Of a DNA stretch of 6,257 nucleotides, positions 1 to 5,850 are shown one piece after another. This DNA comes from Actinomycetota bacterium (GTDB taxonomy: Bacteria; Cyanobacteriota; Vampirovibrionia; Obscuribacterales; Obscuribacteraceae), in the NCBI GenBank assembly GCA_903970355.1, contig CAJCIF010000085.1, positions 1 to 6,257 of the forward strand, written 5' to 3'. Both the position numbers and the translations under genes were made by a program. Position 1 is the stretch's first letter. Each line of letters opens with the position of its first letter. Below the pieces are notes generated by a model that saw only the letters and a program-made list of their open reading frames with translations, was not told the origin of the DNA and did not search any database.

Positions 1-131
1 CAGGAACAAAGCGTGGAAAAGGGCAGAAAAAACTGTGTATCGGACGGGTTGGAAGCCTGAGGAGCCACAACCTTGCCGCATGACTGGCAAATCGTTTTGG
101 GTGAGCAGTAAAGAGTTTCCTTAAAATCCAT
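1..131 (-). CDS. Possible small Cys-motif (zinc-ribbon-like) protein, N-terminal part, cut by window edge
   Basis: Reading the minus strand from an ATG at 131 gives an open frame of 43 codons that runs off the left edge. It begins MDFKETLYCSPKTICQSCGK and continues with VVAPQASNPSDTQFF. An in-frame TAA lies directly before the ATG, so this is the first possible start. The CQSCGK motif (residues 15-20), with another Cys at residue 9, resembles half of a metal-binding knuckle of the kind found in zinc ribbons. No second CxxC pair is visible because the frame is cut. The ribosome site is weak: only GTGAG about ten bases upstream. All three plus-strand frames over 1-60 are also open, so a plus-strand gene tail cannot be excluded. 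I do not recognise a specific family, and the gene itself is uncertain. Confidence 0.35.
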   Translation of the reverse strand, partial: MDFKETLYCSPKTICQSCGKVVAPQASNPSDTQFFLPFSTLCS

Positions 132-194
132 TTATAAAAACTCACAAATGGCGCTATGGTAGTACCTTTGTTCCCAAAAATCAGCCAATTACCA

Positions 195-200
195 CATAAT
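195..200 (+). promoter_or_regulatory. Possible -10 element for the Sel1 gene
   Basis: CATAAT matches five of six bases of the TATAAT consensus and lies 37 bases before the Sel1-gene ATG. No convincing -35 hexamer is found at 16-18 bases upstream, so this is a weak call. An 8-base perfect palindrome, CCGTACGG (219-226), lies between it and the ribosome site. Confidence 0.22.
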
Positions 201-237
201 AAAAGCCGACAGTGTTAACCGTACGGCAGGAAAGTCT

Positions 238-969
238 ATGAATTCAAAACGAGCAAATGCACCATATAAGATATCAAATGTGGTGGCAATACGATTGCCT
301 CAGCTGACCAGCTGCATGTTCTTAAGCCTTCTATGCGCGCTACCGGCCCCTGCCTATAACTCAACTAAAGCTGATGTGGATGAGCTGGAACAGGCTCGTA
401 CTGCCGCAAATAGCGGTAAATATGAGGCATGTTATAACGGTGTTTGCCATGTCGCCGTCAAAGGACACCCGCAAGCACAGAGCATTTTAGGGCAACTCTA
501 TGAGAAGGGAATCGGTGTTGATAAGAACGCAGATAAAGCAGCGATGTATTACCGGAAGGCCGCTGGAAAGGGTGTAAAAGAAGCGCAGACGCGCCTTGGC
601 ATGATGCTCTACACCGGTGAAGGTCTCGCCAAAAATCCGAAAGAAGCAAGCAAATGGCTAAAGATGGCCGCCAAGCAGAATGTCGCGGAAGCGCAATATC
701 AACTCGGCAATATGTATCTTAAGGGTGACGGTGTGCCCATGAACCTGGTTGAAGGTTCAAATTGGCTGCATCGTGCTGCTGCCAACGGTTTCCAGGCGGC
801 AGAAGGTGCTCTTGCTGATTTGCCACAAGTAAAGCCAATAACGGGCGGTACAAAAGCGGGAGCCAACTACCAACAAGGCATGGCCAATCTCGAACAGTCC
901 TGGCAGGGTTATTCAGATTTGGCAGGTTCTTTACAGAAGATCGATACTCAGGCCGCACTGCCGAGATAG
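238..969 (+). CDS. Secreted Sel1-repeat protein
   Basis: The protein has 243 residues. It carries three consecutive 36-residue Sel1-like (TPR-related) repeats at about 77-112, 113-148 and 149-184, each with the pattern AQ..LG..Y..G.GV..N...A..W..KAA. A degenerate first half-repeat at about 51-76 contains two cysteines (C65, C70) that could form a disulfide after export. The N-terminus has a basic stretch, a hydrophobic segment at about 23-38 and an APA|Y site, suggesting signal peptidase I cleavage after residue 39. The ATG is preceded by AGGAAAG at 228-234, so the start is well supported. The C-terminal 50 residues are Gly/Gln-rich and have no recognised domain. Sel1 repeats form alpha-helical solenoids that act as protein-binding scaffolds, often in the periplasm or in signalling, but the partner cannot be read from sequence. 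The gene lies 45 bases before the AidB-like gene on the same strand with no terminator between them, so co-transcription is possible. Confidence 0.9.
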   Translation: MNSKRANAPYKISNVVAIRLPQLTSCMFLSLLCALPAPAYNSTKADVDELEQARTAANSGKYEACYNGVCHVAVKGHPQAQSILGQLYEKGIGVDKNADKAAMYYRKAAGKGVKEAQTRLGMMLYTGEGLAKNPKEASKWLKMAAKQNVAEAQYQLGNMYLKGDGVPMNLVEGSNWLHRAAANGFQAAEGALADLPQVKPITGGTKAGANYQQGMANLEQSWQGYSDLAGSLQKIDTQAALPR

Positions 970-1002
970 CCATACGCAGAACTTAAGAACTGGTACCAAT
1001 GC

Positions 1003-1007
1003 GGAGA
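1003..1007 (+). promoter_or_regulatory. Ribosome binding site supporting a TTG start
   Basis: GGAGA lies seven bases before the TTG at 1015. It is the only good Shine-Dalgarno near the 5' end of the AidB-like gene and supports the unusual TTG initiator over the first in-frame ATG, which is residue 32. Confidence 0.7.
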
Positions 1008-1014
1008 TATTGTC

Positions 1015-2688
1015 TTGTCTGACCCTGACCCACCAGAATTTTGCATAACTCATGAAGTCGAAAACCAGACGACTCCGCTTGTTGATTACAACGTCTTCAC
1101 TACCAACATGGCACTTCTGGAGGCTGTAAAAAGAGAAGGTGCCGACTGGGCAATCGAGGACTTAACTAAGTTCGGAGAATATCTTGGCAGAGCGGAAACG
1201 ATTGAACTCGGTGCGCTCGCCAATCGAAATCCGCCCGTTCTCAAAACATTTGACCGATACGGTCACCGTATTGATGAGGTGGAGTTTCATCCAGCCTGGC
1301 ATGAGTTGATGGCCGCATCTGTCCGACAGGGTATTCATTCCAGTTCCTGGGCGGAGCCCAAACGCGGTGCTCATGTCGCTCGAGCAGCGGCCGCCCTTAT
1401 GTTTACTGAAATAGAGGCGGGCACGCAATGCCCCATTACGATGACCCATGCGTCAGTGCCACCTTTGCGTAAAAATAAAATGCTTGCTGGAACATGGCTT
1501 CCCAAGCTATTTACCCGCACGTACGATCGCCGTTTTGAACCCGTTGCAGGTAAAACCGGTGCCTTGATTGGCATGGGTATGACTGAGAAGCAGGGCGGAT
1601 CTGATGTCCGAACTAACAAAAGTCAGGCTACTCTGATCGACGCTCAAACAGGTGAATACAGCATTGTTGGTCATAAGTGGTTTTTTTCTGCACCAATGTG
1701 TGATGCCTTTCTTGTATTGGCTCAAGCTAAGGCGGGATTGTCTTGTTTTTTCATGCCCCGCTTTTTAGCAGACGGTAGTCTCAATTCAATTCGCATTCAA
1801 CGGCTTAAGGACAAGCTTGGCAACAAATCAAATGCATCAAGTGAAGTGGAATTCTTCGGGGCACACGCCTGGTTAATTGGTGAAGAAGGGCGCGGTGTGC
1901 CAACCATTATTGAGATGGCTACCTATACAAGATTGGATTGTGGTTTGGGTTCAACTGGACTAATGCACCAGGCCCTTGTGCAGGCAATTCATCATGCCTC
2001 CATGCGCACGGCCTTCCAACGAAAACTTATCGACCAACCCCTTATGAGAAATGTACTTGCCGATCTTGCTCTTGAAGTAGAGGCAGCAACGCAATTGATC
2101 ATGAGAACGGCACGCGCATTCGATGCACAAGATGACGAACGTGAAGGCCATTTTCGTCGCATCGTGACACCGGCAGCTAAGTATTTCATTTGCAAACGAG
2201 CACCGGCCATGGGAGTTGAAGCCATGGAAGTTTTGGGTGGAAACGGTTACGTAGAGGAAGGCAATTTGGCGCGCATCTACAGAGAGATGCCGCTCAATTC
2301 AATCTGGGAAGGTTCCGGTAATGTAATGTGTTTGGATCTTTTACGGGCTCTTTCCAAAACGCCAGATGGTCTGGAAGTGGTGCAAGAGGAATGGCGATCT
2401 GTCAAAGGAAACAATGCTGTCCTCGATCGATTTGCTAAACAACTGGAAATCGATATCGCCAATGCCACTGAACCAGCGGCTCGCCGATTAACAGAGCGTC
2501 TTGCTAAATGTATTTCGGCTGCGCTTATGGTGCAGTACTCACCAAATGCGGTGGCAGACCTTTATTGCGCCAGTCGATTAGACGGCAATTGGGGAAATGC
2601 TTTTGGAACGTTGCCCGAATCGGATCAATTTCTTGCCGTTATCGATCGGGCCTGGTCTGAGAAAGGGCTCGCCGTTACTCGCCCTTAA
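1015..2688 (+). CDS. aidB: AidB-like acyl-CoA dehydrogenase family flavoprotein
   Basis: The protein has 557 residues, close to E. coli AidB (about 540), and can be aligned with it from memory over nearly the whole length. Shared motifs are NPP near residue 73, FHPAWH (91-96), CPITMT, IGMGMTEKQGGSD (185-197), VGHKWFFS (218-225), RLKDKLGN.SNAS.EVEF (263-280), AMEVLGG.GY (403-412) and REMP.NSIWEGSGN (423-436). E432 in WEGSGN sits where medium-chain acyl-CoA dehydrogenases carry the catalytic base. AidB proteins bind FAD, have weak isovaleryl-CoA dehydrogenase activity in vitro and bind DNA through the C-terminal region; in E. coli, aidB is induced by Ada during alkylation stress. The TTG start is chosen because the Shine-Dalgarno at 1003-1007 fits it and because residues 13-31 align with the E. 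coli N-terminus, which a start at M32 would remove. No ada gene is in the window. The role could be protection from alkylation or acyl-CoA oxidation; the adjacent isomerase gene leans toward the latter, but this is inference. Confidence 0.93.
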   Translation: MSDPDPPEFCITHEVENQTTPLVDYNVFTTNMALLEAVKREGADWAIEDLTKFGEYLGRAETIELGALANRNPPVLKTFDRYGHRIDEVEFHPAWHELMAASVRQGIHSSSWAEPKRGAHVARAAAALMFTEIEAGTQCPITMTHASVPPLRKNKMLAGTWLPKLFTRTYDRRFEPVAGKTGALIGMGMTEKQGGSDVRTNKSQATLIDAQTGEYSIVGHKWFFSAPMCDAFLVLAQAKAGLSCFFMPRFLADGSLNSIRIQRLKDKLGNKSNASSEVEFFGAHAWLIGEEGRGVPTIIEMATYTRLDCGLGSTGLMHQALVQAIHHASMRTAFQRKLIDQPLMRNVLADLALEVEAATQLIMRTARAFDAQDDEREGHFRRIVTPAAKYFICKRAPAMGVEAMEVLGGNGYVEEGNLARIYREMPLNSIWEGSGNVMCLDLLRALSKTPDGLEVVQEEWRSVKGNNAVLDRFAKQLEIDIANATEPAARRLTERLAKCISAALMVQYSPNAVADLYCASRLDGNWGNAFGTLPESDQFLAVIDRAWSEKGLAVTRP

Positions 2689-3532
2689 AATTTGGCGGCC
2701 GTTTTTGCTGAAAGGCAAGCATTGCTTCGATCAGATCATTCGAGTGCATAAAAGCAGAGTTCCACAAAACGACATTGCGCAGGCTGTCTCCTATTTGTTT
2801 GTCGCGCGCTTCATTCATGACTCTCTTAATGCCCTGCACCACCAGTGGTGGATTGCCGGCAATTTCAGCTGCTTTCTTTCGGGCTGCTTCCAGCAATTCC
2901 TCAGGAGATTCAAACACTTCGCTAACAAGCCCAATCTTGTAGGCGTATTGGGAATCGATATCACGGCCCGTAAAAGCTAAGTCGCGAGTATGAGCTTCGC
3001 CGATTACAAGAGGTAATCTTTGCAAACTGCCCATGTCGGCCACAATTGCTACTTTCACTTCACGCAGGCTGAATTTGGCATCACTAGAAGCCAAGCGGAT
3101 ATCGGCTGCTGAAATTAAATCTAGACCGGCGCCAATGCACCATCCGTGAATGGCGGCGATTACAGGTTTGCGAGTGTCGGCAACGTTATTCATTGCTTTC
3201 TGCATTTTTAGACCCATATCGAGTAAGTCTGTCCGCTCTTTCGCTAATTTCTTGCCGCCCACACTGAAAACCGGTTCACTCATCATGGCCGGCAAATCAA
3301 GACCATAGCTGAAAGTTTTGCCATCTCCATAAAGGAGTATTGCTCGAACTTCGGGATCGGCATCCAACATCTCGAAAACAGCGGGCATTTCCCGCCAGAA
3401 GTCTGGTCCCATCGCATTTCCCTTGCCGGGGCCGACAAGCACTACTTCGGCAATATGACCGGATTTTGCTATTTTGACCGAGCGAAACGAGGAACTGTAC
3501 TCAACGGTACTGGATTCGGTTGCACTACTCAT
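2675..3532 (-). CDS. Crotonase family, ECH1-like delta(3,5)-delta(2,4)-dienoyl-CoA isomerase
   Basis: The product has 285 residues from the chosen ATG. The crotonase core includes the first oxyanion-hole segment FSYGLD (74-79) and the second, HGWCIGAG (129-136). D138 (in GLDL), E158 (in REV) and D166 (in VADMGSLQRLP) match, with identical 20- and 8-residue spacing, the three acidic catalytic residues of rat ECH1. The GSLQRLP stretch is also typical of that subfamily. ECH1 shifts conjugated double bonds of 3,5-dienoyl-CoA to 2,4-dienoyl-CoA during oxidation of unsaturated fatty acids with odd-numbered double bonds. Plain hydratase is less likely, because enoyl-CoA hydratases carry two Glu residues at different positions. 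An ATG at 3571 would add 13 basic residues but lacks a spaced ribosome site, whereas the ATG at 3532 has AGGAGA in front. No signal peptide or peroxisomal-type tail is seen, so the protein is cytoplasmic. The stop overlaps the 3' end of the convergent AidB gene, and the 5' end faces the divergent MmyB-like regulator. Confidence 0.9.
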   Translation of the reverse strand: MSSATESSTVEYSSSFRSVKIAKSGHIAEVVLVGPGKGNAMGPDFWREMPAVFEMLDADPEVRAILLYGDGKTFSYGLDLPAMMSEPVFSVGGKKLAKERTDLLDMGLKMQKAMNNVADTRKPVIAAIHGWCIGAGLDLISAADIRLASSDAKFSLREVKVAIVADMGSLQRLPLVIGEAHTRDLAFTGRDIDSQYAYKIGLVSEVFESPEELLEAARKKAAEIAGNPPLVVQGIKRVMNEARDKQIGDSLRNVVLWNSAFMHSNDLIEAMLAFQQKRPPNFKGE

Positions 3533-3536
3533 AAGT

Positions 3537-3542
3537 TCTCCT
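3537..3542 (-). promoter_or_regulatory. Ribosome binding site deciding the isomerase start
   Basis: On the minus strand AGGAGA is followed by ACTT and then the ATG at 3532, which is near-ideal spacing. The upstream in-frame ATG pair at 3571/3568 has only an AGG that abuts or overlaps it, so the downstream start is preferred. Confidence 0.75.
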
Positions 3543-3593
3543 GCTTGAGCTTTTCCTTTTCTGAACATCATCCTATCGTGAATGAAAGCACGG

Positions 3594-3602
3594 TGTTATG
3601 AT
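3594..3602 (+). promoter_or_regulatory. Possible extended -10 promoter for the MmyB-like regulator
   Basis: TGTTATGAT fits the extended -10 pattern TG-N-TATAAT with one mismatch and would start transcription near 3609, about 33 bases before the regulator's start codon. No good -35 is present at normal spacing, which is acceptable for extended -10 promoters. It lies in the 109-base spacer between the divergent isomerase and regulator starts. Confidence 0.35.
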
Positions 3603-3641
3603 TTCTAATGGATTCAAGCTCGGGCGTCCTTTAGTCGTTTC

Positions 3642-4511
3642 TTGCCAGTTCAAATTGCAGTGCCCACAGATGCCCGAAGAGATGAGCTGAAACATTTTCT
3701 GCGCAGCCGCAGAGAAAGGCTTTCGCCTAAGGATTTTGGCTTTCCGGAAGGCTCTCGCAGGCGCACACCAGGATTGCGCCGAGATGAAGTTGCACTGCTC
3801 GCCAACATTGGAACAACCACTTATACATTTCTCGAACAAGGGCGCGACATCAATGTGTCCAATCATGTCCTGGATCGATTGGCTGCAGTACTCAGACTCA
3901 GCGCAGAAGAGAAAAGACACTTGTTCAGATTGGCAGTTGGCGATCAGCCAAGATTGGCTCCAAACCCTGAATCTCTTTCTTCATCACTGCAGAGCACACT
4001 GGACTATCTTGGTCCGTGTCCGTCTTTAATTCTGAACTATAAATTTGATCTGGTCGCTTTTAATCAAGCTGCGATGGTGGTTTATAAATATCCGCCTGAT
4101 GCAGTGGAGAAGCGTTACAACATCATGAATGGTTTGGTGCTCGATCAAGAGCGCCAAAAACTGTGGGTAGATTTGGAATTCTACATGTCTAATCTCGTGG
4201 CATTCTTTCGGCTCAATTACGCACGTTATACGGATGATCCGGAAATGCTCGGACTTGTGCGTACTTTAGAAGAAAAAAGCGAAGACTTTAGACGTTGGTG
4301 GTCGTTATATGAGTTATTGGATGGAGAAGATTTGCTCAAACCAATTCATTTGAATCATACCGAGCTGGGTGAGCTGGTTGGCCATTTCAACCTCTTCACC
4401 ATATTTGGTTACCGTGATTTGACTGCTTCTGTTTTTACACCCGTTCCCGGTACCGGCACTGCCGAAAAAATTCAAAAAGCATTGGGATCGAAGGCAGTCG
4501 CTATAAAATAG
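3642..4511 (+). CDS. MmyB-like (MLTR) helix-turn-helix transcriptional regulator
   Basis: The protein has 289 residues. An XRE-type DNA-binding domain at about 14-97 contains the family signature FLRSRRERLSP, RRTPGLRRDEVALLA (40-54) and YTFLEQGRD (61-69). The MmyB-like ligand-binding domain, a PAS-like fold, follows at about 115-280 with the expected blocks: PSLILNYKFDLVAFNQAA (127-144), DDPEMLGLVRTLEEKSEDFRRWW (198-220) read as a block, and FTPVPGTGTAEKI (265-277). Regulators of this family often lie next to and divergent from enzyme genes, frequently oxidoreductases, that they control. From memory, a structure from Chloroflexus showed a fatty-acid-like ligand in this domain. Here the divergent neighbour is the dienoyl-CoA isomerase, which makes control of that gene by an acyl ligand plausible but unproven. 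The start is uncertain: there is no in-frame ATG and no clear Shine-Dalgarno. The candidates are TTG at 3642 and GTG at 3660; the GTG would give an N-terminus (PTDARRDELKHFLRSRR) closer to family length. Confidence 0.9.
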   Translation: MPVQIAVPTDARRDELKHFLRSRRERLSPKDFGFPEGSRRRTPGLRRDEVALLANIGTTTYTFLEQGRDINVSNHVLDRLAAVLRLSAEEKRHLFRLAVGDQPRLAPNPESLSSSLQSTLDYLGPCPSLILNYKFDLVAFNQAAMVVYKYPPDAVEKRYNIMNGLVLDQERQKLWVDLEFYMSNLVAFFRLNYARYTDDPEMLGLVRTLEEKSEDFRRWWSLYELLDGEDLLKPIHLNHTELGELVGHFNLFTIFGYRDLTASVFTPVPGTGTAEKIQKALGSKAVAIK

Positions 4512-4521
4512 AATCGCCCCA

Positions 4522-5724
4522 TTACTCAACTTGGCTCATTTTCAAGCGAAAAACATAAAATGGTTTTTGAGTGAGATCTTTGCCGTAATGGAACTGCGGG
4601 CGTCTATTGAATTGGCTTGCTGATACGTACATGTAACCATCTTGTGCAATAAACAAATGTTCCGGCCAGATGAGACGATCGTCTCGGCACAGTTTTTTAT
4701 CCGCGGCATTATTTTGACGAGCCCAAATTGAATTGTCTTCAACATCGGTGTAGAAAATATGTCCCTGCGCATCAGCAGCAATTCCACTTGGTGTGGTGAT
4801 CGTAGTCGCAACGGTCTTCACACTTTTTTCTACATCCTTTTCCGATGATTTCGGATCAGCAAGCAACTGCGCATCAACTGAGAAAATTCGATTCGAGCCA
4901 TAACCGCAGTAATAAACAGTTTTGCCGTCAGTGCTCAGTGAAATTGCGGCCAATCCTGGCGTGAAATCGACTGGTTCTTTATCAGGTGCACTTCTTAGAC
5001 GTAACATTTCGCCTTCCGCGAAAACTACAAACTCCGGTTCCGCTTTTGTGGAAAAATGATTTTCCAGTCGCCGCATGGCCGCTCCCGTAGCCAAATCTAG
5101 AGTGATGATTGCGCTCACTCCTTGTGGTGAAGTGCCGCATAAAAATGCAGTGCCTTCGCTTCCGTAGTTCATGTCTATTTCAAAATCTCTCAGGACATTG
5201 CCCTTTGCTATTTTTGTGGATATAGGAAGTTGTTTTATTACTTTATTGGTGTCGAGATCTATGCACCACAACTTTATGGCATCCGGCACTTGCTGAAGAT
5301 TGTAGCGACCTGTGTCGAGCACCCACAGCCGCCCATTGGTATCAACAGTAGCCGACAGTACACTGATGAGATATCGAGAAGGATTTTGCAAATCCAAAGT
5401 GTTCACTTCTAAATTTGGATAAGCAACAGGCACTCCGTTTTTTAACTCTGCTAAGGTAAAAGGCGTTTTTTCGCTTGGTCTGGCAAAGCACACAAATACT
5501 CGACCGTCTTTCGATACACCAATTCCGTGTGGAATGAGATCCAAACTAGCTACGGTCTCAAGCGGTATCGTCGTGTCTTTCTCTTTCTCTGCCTCGGCAG
5601 TTGCGCCTGTGCTGTTGCCTTGCACCATTGTCAACTGGGCTAAAGCAGATTGATTTGGAAACAAAATTACAGAAAAAAGCACTGAGAAAACAAAAACGCG
5701 GAACAAAACTTGAGGCGAATTCAT
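4522..5724 (-). CDS. Secreted Yellow/major-royal-jelly-like beta-propeller protein
   Basis: The protein has 400 residues. The N-terminus is a clear signal peptide: a hydrophobic run at about 6-22 and ALA|Q predicting cleavage after residue 29, followed by a low-complexity linker (about 33-55, rich in Thr, Ala, Glu and Lys). The mature part shows the Yellow/MRJP pattern: HGIGVSKDGRVFVCFAR (66-82), ISVLSATVDTNGRLWVLDTG (120-139), WCIDLDTNKVI, LRDFEID (178-184), DFTPGLAAISLSTDGKTVYY (253-272), SGIAADAQGHIFYTDVEDN (313-331) and WPEHLFIAQDGYMYVSAS (353-370). This fold is a six-bladed propeller. Insect members include dopachrome-conversion-related and nutritive proteins; bacterial members are often labelled L-dopachrome tautomerase-related, without proof of activity, so no reaction is assigned here. 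The ATG has AGAGG five bases upstream (5730-5734). The gene ends 10 bases from the convergent regulator and is divergent from the glycosyltransferase. Confidence 0.9.
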   Translation of the reverse strand: MNSPQVLFRVFVFSVLFSVILFPNQSALAQLTMVQGNSTGATAEAEKEKDTTIPLETVASLDLIPHGIGVSKDGRVFVCFARPSEKTPFTLAELKNGVPVAYPNLEVNTLDLQNPSRYLISVLSATVDTNGRLWVLDTGRYNLQQVPDAIKLWCIDLDTNKVIKQLPISTKIAKGNVLRDFEIDMNYGSEGTAFLCGTSPQGVSAIITLDLATGAAMRRLENHFSTKAEPEFVVFAEGEMLRLRSAPDKEPVDFTPGLAAISLSTDGKTVYYCGYGSNRIFSVDAQLLADPKSSEKDVEKSVKTVATTITTPSGIAADAQGHIFYTDVEDNSIWARQNNAADKKLCRDDRLIWPEHLFIAQDGYMYVSASQFNRRPQFHYGKDLTQKPFYVFRLKMSQVE

Positions 5725-5764
5725 CCGTACCTCTTGATGAGTATGGTTTCCCTGGGCTTCTGTA

Positions 5765-5770
5765 AGTATA
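5765..5770 (-). promoter_or_regulatory. Possible -10 element for the Yellow-like gene
   Basis: On the minus strand TATACT matches five of six bases of the -10 consensus and lies 40 bases before the ATG. A -35 at 16-18 bases is poor (GCATGT or similar); TTGAGC is present but 21 bases away. The adjacent inverted repeat fills the spacer where a -10/-35 operator would be expected. Confidence 0.35.
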
Positions 5771-5772
5771 TC

Positions 5773-5789
5773 GTCGAGAACGTCTCGAC
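5773..5789. promoter_or_regulatory. 17-base inverted repeat, candidate operator
   Basis: GTCGAGA and TCTCGAC form a perfect 7-base inverted repeat around ACG. It lies directly upstream of the candidate TATACT -10 of the Yellow-like gene and about 60 bases before the glycosyltransferase ATG. Its size and symmetry suit a dimeric repressor binding site. It is not followed by a T-run on either strand, which argues against a terminator. The binding protein is unknown. Confidence 0.45.
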
Positions 5790-5850
5790 ATGCTCAAAAG
5801 TTAGAGACCATCCCCTAATTAATACTTGGCTAAGAAAACGGTTTGTTAAA

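Noticed and set aside
325..340. Lipobox-like LSLLC in the Sel1 protein signal sequence.
   Set aside because: The residue before the Cys is Leu, not Gly/Ala/Ser, and a better APA|Y signal peptidase I site follows six residues later.
978..991. Direct repeat AGAACT-TA-AGAACT between the Sel1 and AidB-like genes.
   Set aside because: It is only six bases repeated once, with no promoter elements aligned to it; likely chance.
998..1005. AATGCGGA upstream of the AidB-like gene resembles the Ada box AAAGCGCA (6 of 8).
   Set aside because: It overlaps the ribosome binding site rather than a promoter -35 region, and similar 6-of-8 matches occur elsewhere (8-15, 202-209). It gives no support for Ada control.
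2597..2980. Open plus-strand frame of 127 codons across the convergent gene ends.
   Set aside because: It overlaps two strongly supported genes in other frames, has no family resemblance and is best explained as a shadow.
3543..3620. GCTTGA (3543-3548) and TCAAGC (3614-3619) form a distant inverted repeat in the isomerase-regulator spacer.
   Set aside because: The 6-base arms are separated by 65 bases, too short and too far apart for a convincing operator.
3573..3920. Open minus-strand frame of 115 codons antisense to the regulator's DNA-binding domain.
   Set aside because: The regulator's domain signature on the plus strand is unmistakable; the antisense frame has no recognisable motif.
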